Shown here: positions 45,613 to 55,087 of the stretch, in pieces
Numbering within the stretch: the stretch's first letter is position 1
How the letters are laid out: each line of letters starts with the position of its first letter
The notes under the pieces: generated by a model
What the model saw: the letters and a program-made list of their open reading frames with translations, nothing else
Database searches by the model: none
What the model was told of the DNA's origin: nothing
Assembly (NCBI RefSeq): GCF_001517425.1
Contig: NZ_FBWL01000170.1
Span: 1-64,000 of the forward strand
Direction of reading: 5' to 3'
From: Clostridium sp. C105KSO13
GTDB taxonomy: Bacteria > Bacillota > Clostridia > Lachnospirales > Lachnospiraceae
Length of the DNA stretch: 64,000 nt
Made by a program: the position numbers and the translations under genes

Positions 45613-46059
45613 ATGAAATTTTCAAAAAAAAGCAGATATGGTCTCAGGGCACTGATAGATTTGTCCGTAAATTCTAAAACAGACCATGTAGCGCTGAGCA
45701 GTATTGCCGAGAGGAACAGCATTTCTCTGCAATATCTGGAACAAGTGTTTGCCAGTCTCAGAAGAGCAGAAATTGTAAAAAGCATAAAGGGGCCCCAGGG
45801 CGGATATTTGTTGAACGACAATGCAGAAAATATCACGGTAGCTTCTATATTAGAAGCACTGGATGGAAGCTATCAGATTGAAGCAGAAGAAAGTTCTGAG
45901 GATGACAAACAGCAGGCAATCATAAAGACAATTCAGACAGTAGTCATTGACAATGTTAATGAACAACTGGATGAAATATTAAAAAACATAACGTTGGCAG
46001 ACTTGGAAAAAGAATATTTGACATTCAGCGGGTATGAACAGAACATGTACTACATTTAG
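45613..46059 (+). CDS. Rrf2-family regulator, CymR-like
   Basis: 148 residues from ATG 45613 behind GGAGG. The N-terminal winged helix reads SRYGLRALIDLSV, SLQYLEQVFASLRRAEIV and KGPQGGYLL. The C-terminal part has no cysteine, so it cannot hold the [2Fe-2S] cluster of IscR or NsrR. This fits CymR, the cysteine-metabolism repressor. It lies directly behind cysK and metY, its expected targets. The ATC-type operon and metB may belong to the same regulon. Confidence 0.87.
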   Translation: MKFSKKSRYGLRALIDLSVNSKTDHVALSSIAERNSISLQYLEQVFASLRRAEIVKSIKGPQGGYLLNDNAENITVASILEALDGSYQIEAEESSEDDKQQAIIKTIQTVVIDNVNEQLDEILKNITLADLEKEYLTFSGYEQNMYYI

Positions 46060-46154
46060 TAACTATTTAGGAGCGTAGCAGAATCGGGCTTGCCCTTCCG
46101 TATAAGGAATCAAGCTTGCCCTCGGTACAATTGTTATGCAGACTAACGTTTTAG

Positions 46155-46183
46155 AACGGGAAGACGATGCCTTCCCGTTTTTA
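46155..46183 (+). terminator. Terminator of cysK-metY-cymR
   Basis: A perfect 9-bp stem AACGGGAAG (46155-46163) with CTTCCCGTT (46171-46179), loop ACGATGC, followed by TTTT. Upstream, 46090-46136 holds an imperfect direct repeat (GAATCGGGCTTGCCCT and GAATCAAGCTTGCCCT). Confidence 0.82.
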
Positions 46184-46216
46184 CTAAATAGTCTGAAAAT
46201 TCTGAAAACGGACAGC

Positions 46217-46235
46217 AAAAGGGTCTGACCCCCTT
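46217..46235. repeat. Palindromic arm AAAAGGGTCTGACCCCCTT
   Basis: A copy of the arm found at 190-208 and 23961-24050. It abuts AGGAGG, the ribosome site of the metB-like gene, so in mRNA it could form a hairpin next to the initiation region. Confidence 0.7.
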
Positions 46236-46247
46236 AGGAGGAGAAAT

Positions 46248-47393
46248 ATGGGTTATGATATAGAGACACGATGTATTCATGGAAGAGGGGGAAATCAGGA
46301 GAAGCATCCTTTTGGTGCGGTTTCTGTGCCGATTTTCCAGACAGCGACTTTTTCGCATCCGGGAATCGGGTATTCTTCCGGATATGATTATACTAGGGAG
46401 AGCAATCCCACAAGGGCAGAACTTGAGGAGATTATGTCTTCCCTGGAGGGTGCGATGGATACGGTAGCGTGTACCACAGGAATGGCAGCGATTGAGCTGT
46501 GTCTGGAGTTGTTTGGAGCAGAGGATCATATCCTTTGCTCCGAGGATTTGTATGGAGGCTCTGTCCGAATGTTTGACACCATAGGCGCCCAGAGAGGAAT
46601 TGAATTCTCTTATGTTGATACAGCAAATGTGAAACTTGTGGAAAATCATATGCAGGAAAATACGAAAGCCCTGTATATTGAAACCCCCAGCAACCCTACA
46701 ATGCAGATTACAGATTTGACCCAGATGAGGCGGCTGGCAGATGAATTTCATCTTCTGCTTATTGTGGACAATACATTTTTATCACCGTACTTTCAGAACC
46801 CTCTTGAGCTGGGGGCTGATTTGGTTCTCCACAGCGGTACTAAGTTTTTGGAAGGCCACAATGATACCCTGGCCGGTTTTTTAAGTACAAACAATACTGC
46901 ACTGGCAGAAAGAATCCGGTATTTATTTAAAACAATCGGGTGTTGTCTGGCGCCCTTTGACAGTTTCCTTTTAATAAGAGGAATTAAAACATTGTCTGTG
47001 CGTATGGAGAAGCAGCAAAGTAATGCCGAAAAGATTGCCAGGTGGCTGAAGCAGCAGAAAAAAGTGACACAAGTATATTATGTAGGGCTTCCCGAGCATC
47101 CGGGATATGAAATAAACCGCAGACAGGCAAGAGGAGCCGGCAGCATGATTTCTTTTAGAACAGACAGTGAAGAAACTGCGAGGACCATTCTGGAGAGAGT
47201 GAAACTGATTACCTATGCAGAGAGCCTTGGCGGGGCCGAGTCTCTGATCACTTATCCTATGCTGCAGACTCATGGAGATGTACCCGTCGAAGTCCGTGAG
47301 AGACTCGGAATCACCAGCGATTTCCTGAGGTTTTCTGCAGGGATTGAAAATGTGGATGACCTGATCGCCGATCTGGCACAGGCACTGGCGTGA
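46248..47393 (+). CDS. Cystathionine gamma-synthase / gamma-lyase-type PLP enzyme
   Basis: 381 residues behind AGGAGG. Cys/Met-metabolism PLP family of MetB/MetC length: GYDIETRCIHGRGG, TRESNPTRAELEEIMSSLEG, and PLP Lys in HSGTKFLEGHNDTLAG. From sequence alone gamma-synthase, beta-lyase and gamma-lyase cannot be separated. Next to the MalY/PatB beta-lyase, gamma-synthase (cysteine plus activated homoserine to cystathionine) is the likeliest role. It is co-transcribed with the next gene, 12 bp later. Confidence 0.88.
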   Translation: MGYDIETRCIHGRGGNQEKHPFGAVSVPIFQTATFSHPGIGYSSGYDYTRESNPTRAELEEIMSSLEGAMDTVACTTGMAAIELCLELFGAEDHILCSEDLYGGSVRMFDTIGAQRGIEFSYVDTANVKLVENHMQENTKALYIETPSNPTMQITDLTQMRRLADEFHLLLIVDNTFLSPYFQNPLELGADLVLHSGTKFLEGHNDTLAGFLSTNNTALAERIRYLFKTIGCCLAPFDSFLLIRGIKTLSVRMEKQQSNAEKIARWLKQQKKVTQVYYVGLPEHPGYEINRRQARGAGSMISFRTDSEETARTILERVKLITYAESLGGAESLITYPMLQTHGDVPVEVRERLGITSDFLRFSAGIENVDDLIADLAQALA

Positions 47394-47405
47394 AGGGGGG
47401 TAGCT

Positions 47406-48578
47406 ATGACATTTAATTTTGATACAGTAGTCGACCGCCGTGGGACAAATTGTCTGAAATATGACTTTGCACGGGAAAGAGGAAAGCGTGAGGATATTCT
47501 GCCCCTGTGGGTGGCAGATATGGACTTTCAGACAGCACCGGCCATTCTTGAAAAGCTGGAGCAGGTGGTAAAACACGGGATATTCGGATATAGTGAGGGA
47601 AAAGAAGATTATTTCCGGGCTGTATCCAAGTGGTATAAAGATGGGTTTGACTGGAATGTAAAGGCAAACTGGCTTGTAAAAACACCCGGGGTGGTCTTTG
47701 CAATTGCAGCAGCCATCCGCGCTTTTACAAAAGAAGGCGAGGGAGTTCTGATCCAACAGCCGGTATATTACCCTTTTAGCGAGGTTATCCGTGACAATGG
47801 CAGAGTACTGGTGAATAACCCTTTGAAGCTGAAGAATAGCCATTATGAGATTGATTTCGAAGATTTCGAAAAGCAAATGAAAGAAAACAACGTAAAACTA
47901 TTTTTGCTCTGCAGTCCTCACAACCCTGTAGGCCGAGTATGGACGGAACAGGAACTTAGAAAACTTGGTGACATTTGTACAAAATATGGTACAATTGTGG
48001 TCAGCGATGAAATTCACAGTGACTTTACCTATCCCGGGCATCAGCATCGGGTATTTGCATCCCTGTCTCCTGCATATGCGGATATAACGATTACCTGTAC
48101 AGCCCCCAGCAAAACTTTTAATCTTGCTGGATTTCAGATTTCGAATATCTTCATCTCTAATACAGACTTGCGCAGAAAGTTCAAAAAGGAGATTACAGCA
48201 CAGGGATACAGCCAGGTGAACTTGATCGGACTTGCAGCATGCCAGGCAGCTTACGAGAACGGCGGGGAATGGTTAAAACAGCTGAAGGAATATTTATACG
48301 GAAACCTTGCCTTCGTAAAAGAATTTTTGAATGAACGCGTTCCGGAAATTACTCTGATAGAACCGGAAGGCACATATCTTGTATGGCTGGATTTCTGCAG
48401 ATTAAATCTGTCGGAGGAAGAGCTGGAAGATTTGATTGTGAACAAGGCAAATCTATGGCTGGACAGCGGCGCTATATTTGGGGCTGCAGGAGAAGGGTTC
48501 GAGCGCATCAATATTGCCTGCCCAAGGAAGACTTTGGAGAGGGCACTTATCCAGCTGGAGCAGGCACTGCCGGCATAA
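47406..48578 (+). CDS. MalY/PatB-type cystathionine beta-lyase (aminotransferase fold)
   Basis: 390 residues, start behind GGGGGG. Class I/II aminotransferase fold of the MalY/PatB group: LPLWVADMDFQTAPAILEKL, YSEGKEDYFRAVSKWYK, SPHNPVGRVW, DEIHSDFTYPG, and PLP Lys in APSKTFNLAGFQ. These enzymes cleave C-S bonds of cystathionine or cysteine conjugates to a thiol, pyruvate and ammonia. With the upstream gene it converts cysteine into homocysteine for methionine, or releases thiols from conjugates. Confidence 0.92.
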   Translation: MTFNFDTVVDRRGTNCLKYDFARERGKREDILPLWVADMDFQTAPAILEKLEQVVKHGIFGYSEGKEDYFRAVSKWYKDGFDWNVKANWLVKTPGVVFAIAAAIRAFTKEGEGVLIQQPVYYPFSEVIRDNGRVLVNNPLKLKNSHYEIDFEDFEKQMKENNVKLFLLCSPHNPVGRVWTEQELRKLGDICTKYGTIVVSDEIHSDFTYPGHQHRVFASLSPAYADITITCTAPSKTFNLAGFQISNIFISNTDLRRKFKKEITAQGYSQVNLIGLAACQAAYENGGEWLKQLKEYLYGNLAFVKEFLNERVPEITLIEPEGTYLVWLDFCRLNLSEEELEDLIVNKANLWLDSGAIFGAAGEGFERINIACPRKTLERALIQLEQALPA

Positions 48579-48638
48579 GGCAAAGCTTCCTTTGGAACGA
48601 TGTTTAAACTGGCTGCAGAAAAGTAATCCGGTCCGATA

Positions 48639-50015
48639 TTATCCCAGAAGCTTTTTAAGCAATTGTATATGGTCTTTATATGGTGGATACCGAAATGGAA
48701 TATCCACTATATTTGATTTTCTGATGATACTTTTTTGATGGGAAAAGGTAAGGAAGCTATTGATTCCGTGATATTGTCCCATACCACTGTCACCTACACC
48801 CCCGAAAGGGAGATTGGGGTTCGACAGGTGAATGATAGTGTCGTTGATACAGCCGCCCCCGAATGAGACGGTTTTCAAGGCGGTGTCTGCATTTTCTCTT
48901 TTTGTGGTGAACATGTAAAGGGCCAGCGGTTTTGCATGGGCATTTATCATAGAATAAGCATCCTCCAGCCGATCGAATTCCATTATTGGGAGCAGGGGAC
49001 CAAATATTTCCTCCTGCATAATGGCACTGTTCCAACTTACATGCTCCAGCAAAGCAGGGGCAATCTGCAAGGTGTCTTCATTATACTGTCCGCCTGTGGT
49101 GAGATGCCCGCTGTGAAGTAAATTTAAGAGTCTGTCAAAATGCTTTTGATTAATGATTTTGGGATAGTCAGGATTCATTTCCGGGGCGTCGCCGTAAAAG
49201 ACTTTGATACATTTTTTTATAGCACAGACAAGGCGCTCTTTTATGCTGCTGTGTACAAGCAAATAGTCCGGGGCTACGCAGGTCTGACCGGAATTTAAAA
49301 GTTTTCCCCATACAATTCTTTTGGCGGCAAGGTTAATGTCAGCAGTCTCATCCACGATACACGGACTTTTCCCGCCAAGTTCTAAGGTTACCGGGGTCAG
49401 GTGCTTTGCGGCAGCTTCCATAACAACCTTTCCCACAGTGACGCTTCCGGTAAAAAAGATATAATCAAAATGTTCCTCCAACAAGGTCTGATTCACATCA
49501 CGGTCGCCTTTAATCACGGAAACAAAAGAGAAGGGAAAGATTTCTTTCACTATTTTTTCCATGATTTCAGAAGTGTGACGAGAGTATTCTGAAGGTTTAA
49601 TCATGACACAGTTTCCTGCTGCAATAGCACCAATTAAAGGTGTCATGGTAAGCTGGAGGGGATAATTCCAGGGAGCCATAATGAGAACACAGCCATAAGG
49701 TTCACTGTAAAGATAACTGGTGGAAGGAAAATGCATGATTGGAGTCGGCTTTCGTTTCGGACGGGTCCATCCGGCAAGGTGTTTCAATGCACATTTAATT
49801 TCCTCAAGGACAATTCCGACTTCAGTTTGGTAGGCCTCAAAGGCAGACTTGTTGAGATCAGACTTCAGAGCATGGAGAATTTCATCCTCATGCTTTAAAA
49901 CAGAATCTCTCAAACGGTGAAGCTGCCTGATTCGAAAAGCAAGGTCTTTGGTCTTTCCAGTCGCAAAAAAACTGCGCTGCGACTGGAGTGTCTTTTTTAT
50001 GTCATTCATGAACAT
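48639..50015 (-). CDS. Aldehyde dehydrogenase (class 3-like)
   Basis: 458 residues. The start MFMNDIKKTL with two adjacent Met codons leaves two residues in doubt. Rossmann motif FFTGSVTVGK, general base Glu212 in TLELGGK, catalytic Cys246 in NSGQTCVAPD, and NLPFGGVGDSGMGQYHG near the end. It oxidises fatty or aromatic aldehydes with NAD(P)+. The short length and C-terminal hydrophobic tail place it in the ALDH3/coniferyl-aldehyde type. It is monocistronic and convergent with the sulfur genes. Confidence 0.94.
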   Translation of the reverse strand: MFMNDIKKTLQSQRSFFATGKTKDLAFRIRQLHRLRDSVLKHEDEILHALKSDLNKSAFEAYQTEVGIVLEEIKCALKHLAGWTRPKRKPTPIMHFPSTSYLYSEPYGCVLIMAPWNYPLQLTMTPLIGAIAAGNCVMIKPSEYSRHTSEIMEKIVKEIFPFSFVSVIKGDRDVNQTLLEEHFDYIFFTGSVTVGKVVMEAAAKHLTPVTLELGGKSPCIVDETADINLAAKRIVWGKLLNSGQTCVAPDYLLVHSSIKERLVCAIKKCIKVFYGDAPEMNPDYPKIINQKHFDRLLNLLHSGHLTTGGQYNEDTLQIAPALLEHVSWNSAIMQEEIFGPLLPIMEFDRLEDAYSMINAHAKPLALYMFTTKRENADTALKTVSFGGGCINDTIIHLSNPNLPFGGVGDSGMGQYHGINSFLTFSHQKSIIRKSNIVDIPFRYPPYKDHIQLLKKLLG

Positions 50016-50185
50016 CCCTCCTGAAAATACAAATCGGTTATTTATTTACATTTTAACCTGTTTTATAAATAGTAACAAGAAAAAGGGAAAATTGATAAAT
50101 TAATTTTAAAACCACTGTTGCATTAAAAACATATTTTGGTACAAGATATAAAATATAAATGAAATATAATAACGGAGGAAGTATT

Positions 50186-52210
50186 TTGAATAAGCTTAGT
50201 ACTGAAAAGTCACCTTATCTGCTTCAGCACGCCACGAATCCCGTGAATTGGTTTCCCTGGGGAGAGGATGCTTTTGAGCAGGCAGGGGAAGAAGACAAGC
50301 CAATTTTTTTGAGCATTGGATACAGCACCTGTCACTGGTGTCATGTTATGGCCCATGAGTCCTTCGAGGATAAGGATGTGGCAGCTATACTGAATCAAAA
50401 TTACATCTGTATCAAGGTGGACAGGGAGGAGCGCCCTGATATTGATGCTGTGTATATGGCTGTATGTCAGATGTTCACCGGCTCCGGAGGCTGGCCTTTA
50501 ACCATCATTATGACTCCGGAGCAAAAGCCGTTCTGGGCGGGAACCTATCTGCCAAAAACAGCTGTCTATGGCAGAATGGGGCTAATGGAGCTTCTTACAA
50601 CAATCCAACAGTTGTGGGAAACAGACCGGAACATGCTCCTTTCTCAGGGAGAGGAGACAGCAGCATTATTAAAGAAACAGCAGGAATCTTATAGTAAAAC
50701 GGATGAACCAGACAAAAGTCTGTTGGGTAAGGCTGTCGAACAATTTAAGACAACATATGATCCCCGATGGGGCGGATTTGGAACTGCGCCTAAGTTTCCG
50801 ACACCACACAATCTGTTATTTCTGTTACAATATTTCATGCTGGAAAAGGATACTGACGCACTGCAAATGGTGACTCATACGCTTACCCAAATGTTTCGCG
50901 GCGGCATATTTGACCATCTGGGAGGTGGTTTTTCCCGCTATTCTACGGATGAGAAATGGCTGATTCCCCATTTTGAAAAAATGCTTTATGATAATGCACT
51001 GCTCACTCTTGCATACCTGGAGACATACTGTATTACAAAGGATGGATTTTACCGGAGGGTTGCAGAGCATACTCTGGATTATGCCATACAAGAGCTGCGT
51101 GATAAGAATGGCGGATTTTACTGTGGACAAGATGCGGACAGTGAAGGAATTGAAGGAAAGTATTATGTGTTTACCCAAAAAGAGATTTATGATGTATTGG
51201 GTCAAAAAAACGGAACTATTTTCTGTCAGTGGTTTGGGGTAACTGAGCAAGGAAATTTTGATGGAAAAAGCATTTTAAATTTGCTGGGTAATTCTCAGTA
51301 TGCCAAGACGGATCTCCACATAAAAGAGCTTTGCCATAAACTGTACGAATACCGTTTGAAGCGTACCCGTCTGCATAAAGACGATAAAGTGCTCACTTCA
51401 TGGAATGCCCTTATGATTGCAGCCCTGGCAAGAGCGGGGCGGCTGCTGGACAAGCGTGTATATGTAGAAACTGCAAAGAAGGCCCAGTGCTTTATACAAG
51501 GGTTCCTGATCGGCGAAAACGGTGAAATGAAAATCCGCTGGCGTGAAGGAGAGAGTGCACATACCGGACAGCTTGACGATTATGCATTCTATGCCTTTGC
51601 TCTGCTGGAATTGTATAAGGCGACGTATGAAGTCAAATATTTGCAGCAGGCTGTCAAAACTTCAAAGCGTATACTGGATTATTTTGGCGATCAGGAACGG
51701 GGCGGTCTGTTTCTTTATTCTAAAACCGGCGAACAACTTATCAGCCGTCCGAAAGAGACTTATGACGGAGCCCTTCCCTCCGGCAACTCTGTGGCGGGGG
51801 TGGTGTTCGAAAACCTTTCCAGGCTCACAGGTGAATTACAGTGGCAGAAAATAAGTTACCGTCAGCTTTGTTTTCTTGCCGGTGAAATACAAAATTATCC
51901 TGCAGGGTACAGCATGGCTCTGCTCGCTGTCTCTCAGGCAGTGTATTCTTCCTTCGAGCTTATTTGTGTAACCGCACAAAAAGATATTGCAGAGGAGATC
52001 AATGCTTACCTGGCAAAGAATCCTGTTCCTAATCTGAGCGTGCTTATCAAAACCCGGGAAAATGAGCCAGAACTCAGAGAAGCGGCGCCCTTTACGGCAG
52101 ACTATCCGATTCCACAAAACGGGACTGTGTATTATTTATGCCATAACGGGGCTTGCTCTGCGCCCGCGGATAATCTCGATACATTATTTACTGCATTGCG
52201 CGCATTTTAG
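50186..52210 (+). CDS. DUF255 thioredoxin-domain protein (YyaL/SPATA20 family)
   Basis: 674 residues from TTG 50186, seven bases after ACGGAGGAAG. The in-frame ATG at 50159 lies before that site. The N-terminal thioredoxin-like domain has [10 protein letters not shown] (Cys49/Cys52) after [18 protein letters not shown]. The rest is an alpha/alpha toroid similar to N-acylglucosamine epimerases ([30 protein letters not shown]). Function is unproven in any bacterium. The last 27 bp overlap the convergent LysR gene. Confidence 0.93.
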   Translation: MNKLSTEKSPYLLQHATNPVNWFPWGEDAFEQAGEEDKPIFLSIGYSTCHWCHVMAHESFEDKDVAAILNQNYICIKVDREERPDIDAVYMAVCQMFTGSGGWPLTIIMTPEQKPFWAGTYLPKTAVYGRMGLMELLTTIQQLWETDRNMLLSQGEETAALLKKQQESYSKTDEPDKSLLGKAVEQFKTTYDPRWGGFGTAPKFPTPHNLLFLLQYFMLEKDTDALQMVTHTLTQMFRGGIFDHLGGGFSRYSTDEKWLIPHFEKMLYDNALLTLAYLETYCITKDGFYRRVAEHTLDYAIQELRDKNGGFYCGQDADSEGIEGKYYVFTQKEIYDVLGQKNGTIFCQWFGVTEQGNFDGKSILNLLGNSQYAKTDLHIKELCHKLYEYRLKRTRLHKDDKVLTSWNALMIAALARAGRLLDKRVYVETAKKAQCFIQGFLIGENGEMKIRWREGESAHTGQLDDYAFYAFALLELYKATYEVKYLQQAVKTSKRILDYFGDQERGGLFLYSKTGEQLISRPKETYDGALPSGNSVAGVVFENLSRLTGELQWQKISYRQLCFLAGEIQNYPAGYSMALLAVSQAVYSSFELICVTAQKDIAEEINAYLAKNPVPNLSVLIKTRENEPELREAAPFTADYPIPQNGTVYYLCHNGACSAPADNLDTLFTALRAF

Positions 52211-53125
52211 AAATTCTTCCATTGCTCTGGTAAAGTACCGTCCGTCTTTCCAGTAGAAAAAGATTTTTCTGCAGCTGATATCCTCCTCCAGTTTATAGTA
52301 AAGTACATCTGGGTGTGGAGGCACGCGGGTGATAAGGGTATCGCTGACAAAGGAGATTCCCATGCCTGAACAAGTAATATTGTAAGCAGTAAGCTGCTGA
52401 TCTAATTGAAACAACATGGTCGGGGTCATATTATATTTTTGCAGCAATTCTGCTGCACGCTTGCCTGTGTCGTTTTCGGGTTTTAGCATAATAAAGGGTT
52501 CATCCTTGAATAAATGTAAGGGCACTGCTGATATATGTTTTTCCAAAAATGTTCTGTCAGAAATCATTTTCGGGGAAATTTGATAATTGACGGCAGCCTG
52601 CGTGGACGGAAAATGTTTCGGCACAGCCAGGAGAAGATGTTCATCCTGATAGATACGACTGTCGAAAACAGAGTTACTCATGACACAATTGTCAATCATA
52701 AAATCAATTTTCCCCTTTTGCAAAAGTGCTGCAAGCTCGGCGGTACTTTCTTCAACTAATTCAACCTTCACATGGGGAAAATGTTTATTGAATTCACCCA
52801 TTAAAGGCGGCAGCACCCAGGAAGAAAAGAGACTGCTTCCGCCTAAAACCAGGCTTCCGACTTTAAGCTCGCCCCAGTCATTTATATAATTTATAAATTC
52901 TTTTTCTGATGACAATACCCGCTCCACTGCTTTTATGTATTCTTTACCACATTCGGTAAGGGTTATAGGTTTTGTACTCCTGTCAAAAATCGGGTAGCCG
53001 ATCTTACTTTCTACCCTTTTAATTGTGGCACTTAAAGAGGGCTGGGAGATAAAAAGTTTTTGAGCTGCTTTAGAGAAACTCTTTTCTTTGTAAACCATAT
53101 AGACATATTCCATTCCCTGAAACAT
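52184..53125 (-). CDS. LysR-family transcriptional regulator
   Basis: 313 residues. N-terminal helix-turn-helix ([38 protein letters not shown]) and a C-terminal type 2 periplasmic-binding-like effector domain (about 90-300). It is divergent from aspartate ammonia-lyase with 144 bp between, the usual arrangement for a LysR protein and its target. The effector is unknown, with aspartate or fumarate plausible. Confidence 0.9.
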   Translation of the reverse strand: MFQGMEYVYMVYKEKSFSKAAQKLFISQPSLSATIKRVESKIGYPIFDRSTKPITLTECGKEYIKAVERVLSSEKEFINYINDWGELKVGSLVLGGSSLFSSWVLPPLMGEFNKHFPHVKVELVEESTAELAALLQKGKIDFMIDNCVMSNSVFDSRIYQDEHLLLAVPKHFPSTQAAVNYQISPKMISDRTFLEKHISAVPLHLFKDEPFIMLKPENDTGKRAAELLQKYNMTPTMLFQLDQQLTAYNITCSGMGISFVSDTLITRVPPHPDVLYYKLEEDISCRKIFFYWKDGRYFTRAMEEFLKCAQCSK

Positions 53126-53180
53126 AAATATCCTCCTAAGTATAGATTATGATTTATATTAAGTATAATAATATATATAT

Positions 53181-53209
53181 TTGTTTATATTATAGAACTC
53201 TTGTATAAT
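53181..53209 (+). promoter_or_regulatory. Promoter of aspA
   Basis: TTGTTT (53181-53186) and TATAAT (53204-53209) are 17 bp apart. The AT-rich dyads just upstream (53140-53180) are candidate LysR sites. Confidence 0.65.
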
Positions 53210-53269
53210 AAATTCAACAAAAGGTGATACAAAGCAGATAATGCTGTAGATAAAGGAGGGGCCTATCTC

Positions 53270-54694
53270 ATGGATAAAATGAAAGCCGGGGATTTCCGTG
53301 TAGAGAAAGATTCTATTGGAGTTAAGGATGTGCCGGAGGGGGTGTATTATGGTGTACAGTCACTGCGGGCGGCCGAGAATTTTCACATTACAGGCCTGAA
53401 TATGCATCCCGAAATTATTAACAGTCTTGCATATATAAAAAAGGCAGCGGCCATAACAAACTGTGAAATCGGTACTCTTGATAAAAAGCGGGCAGATGCA
53501 ATTGTTGTGGCCTGCGATGAATTATTAAAAGGAAAATTTCGTGATGATTTCATTGTGGATCCTATTCAGGGAGGTGCAGGCACTTCACTGAACATGAATG
53601 CCAATGAGGTGATTGCCAATCGCGCCATTGAAATATTGGGAGGTCAGAAGGGAAATTATGCTCTGGTAAATCCCAATGACCATGTAAACTGTGGGCAATC
53701 TACCAACGATGTCATTCCGACAGCCGGCAAAATGACTTCTCTCAGACTGTTAAAAAGGTTGAAAGCAGAGCTTCTGCGCCTTCATAAAGCATTTTCTGAT
53801 AAATCGCAGGAGTTTGACCATGTGATAAAAATGGGACGTACGCAGATGCAGGATGCAGTTCCCATTCGGCTGGGGCAGGAATTTAAAGCATATGCATCTG
53901 CAATTATGCGGGACATCCGCCGTATGGACAAGGCCATGGGGGAGATGCGCGTTCTGAATATGGGCGGTACAGCCATAGGCACCGGCATCAATGCCGATCA
54001 AAATTATCTGCACCGGATTGTTCCAAATTTAGCCAGAGTTTCTGATATGGACTTTGAGCAGGCCTCTGATTTAATTGATGCTACCCAGAATTTAGATCCT
54101 TTTGTCGCCGTCTCAGGTGCTATTAAAGCCTGTGCAGTTACTTTATCCAAAATTGCCAATGATCTGCGTCTGATGTCCTCCGGTCCGAGAACCGGTTTTG
54201 GTGAAATCAATCTCCCGGCCAAGCAAAATGGCTCTTCCATCATGCCGGGGAAAGTAAACCCAGTCATCCCCGAAGTAGTGAATCAGGTGGCATTTAATAT
54301 CATAGGAAATGATGTCACTATTACCATGGCGGCGGAGGCCGGACAGTTGGAGTTAAATGCATTTGAACCGATCATTTTCTACTGTATGTTCCAGTCTATA
54401 GATACCCTGGCCTATGCAGTACAGACTTTTGTGGATAATTGCATAACAGGGATTACTGCAAATGAAAAAAGGTGCCGCTATCTGGTGGAGAACAGCGTAG
54501 GCATAATCACGGCAATCTCCCCCCATGTGGGCTACCAAAAGGCAGCAGACATTGCTAAGGAGGCAGTGAGAACAGGCCAATCTGTAAGGGCCTTGATTCT
54601 GCGGGAAAAACTATTAAACGAAAAAGAGCTGGATAAGGTTCTGGATACAATGAACATGACAGAACCGGGGATTGCTTGCAGCGATACCTTGTAA
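53270..54694 (+). CDS. aspA: Aspartate ammonia-lyase
   Basis: 474 residues behind AAAGGAGG. Fumarase/aspartase superfamily: GVYYGVQSLRAAENF at the N-terminus, QSTNDVIPTAGKM, and the signature loop GSSIMPGKVNPVIPEVVNQV. It reversibly releases ammonia from L-aspartate to give fumarate, useful for nitrogen supply and anaerobic fumarate reduction. Fumarase is ruled out on overall resemblance to AspA rather than on a single residue. Confidence 0.92.
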   Translation: MDKMKAGDFRVEKDSIGVKDVPEGVYYGVQSLRAAENFHITGLNMHPEIINSLAYIKKAAAITNCEIGTLDKKRADAIVVACDELLKGKFRDDFIVDPIQGGAGTSLNMNANEVIANRAIEILGGQKGNYALVNPNDHVNCGQSTNDVIPTAGKMTSLRLLKRLKAELLRLHKAFSDKSQEFDHVIKMGRTQMQDAVPIRLGQEFKAYASAIMRDIRRMDKAMGEMRVLNMGGTAIGTGINADQNYLHRIVPNLARVSDMDFEQASDLIDATQNLDPFVAVSGAIKACAVTLSKIANDLRLMSSGPRTGFGEINLPAKQNGSSIMPGKVNPVIPEVVNQVAFNIIGNDVTITMAAEAGQLELNAFEPIIFYCMFQSIDTLAYAVQTFVDNCITGITANEKRCRYLVENSVGIITAISPHVGYQKAADIAKEAVRTGQSVRALILREKLLNEKELDKVLDTMNMTEPGIACSDTL

Positions 54695-55087
54695 CAGTTC
54701 AGAAAATACTTGAAATTATTCTTTTAACAAATTATACTATATATTGTAAACAGAAGAAATTTTTCGGGGTTAAAAGGAAATCCAAAGTCTGGGAAGCCAG
54801 TAAACACAAGGGGTTCCGCGATTTGAAAAGGGGATTTCCGACAGATTTACGACAAATATTATTTAAAAGCTTTGTTATGAGAAGCTACGGTTACGCCGTA
54901 GCTTTTTTGGTATCTGCATTTTAGTTTTTAATGCACGCACGCAAGGTGGTGTTATGAATACATAGCAATAATTTAAGAAGGGTTATGACACAAACATAAT
55001 GGTTGATTAAGTGTTAATTATTACAATATTTCGTGCAGGATTGAATAAACTATGATAATATAAAGCTAGTAGAAAGAAGGTGAAAGT
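54695..55087. other. Intergenic region without a supported gene
   Basis: About 390 bp. A good terminator lies at 54882-54908. Before it, 54750-54870 is less AT-rich than the surroundings and opens in one frame, but it has no start, ribosome site or recognisable protein match. It may be debris of a lost gene. After the terminator the DNA is AT-rich up to the AAA ATPase gene. Confidence 0.5.
54882..54908 (+). terminator. Rho-independent terminator
   Basis: AAGCTACGG (54882-54890) pairs with CCGTAGCTT (54896-54904), loop TTACG, followed by TTTT. Confidence 0.85.

Noticed and set aside
54724-54924. Open stretch between aspA and the AAA ATPase considered as a gene
   Set aside because: No supported start, no recognisable match, and a terminator lies inside its end.
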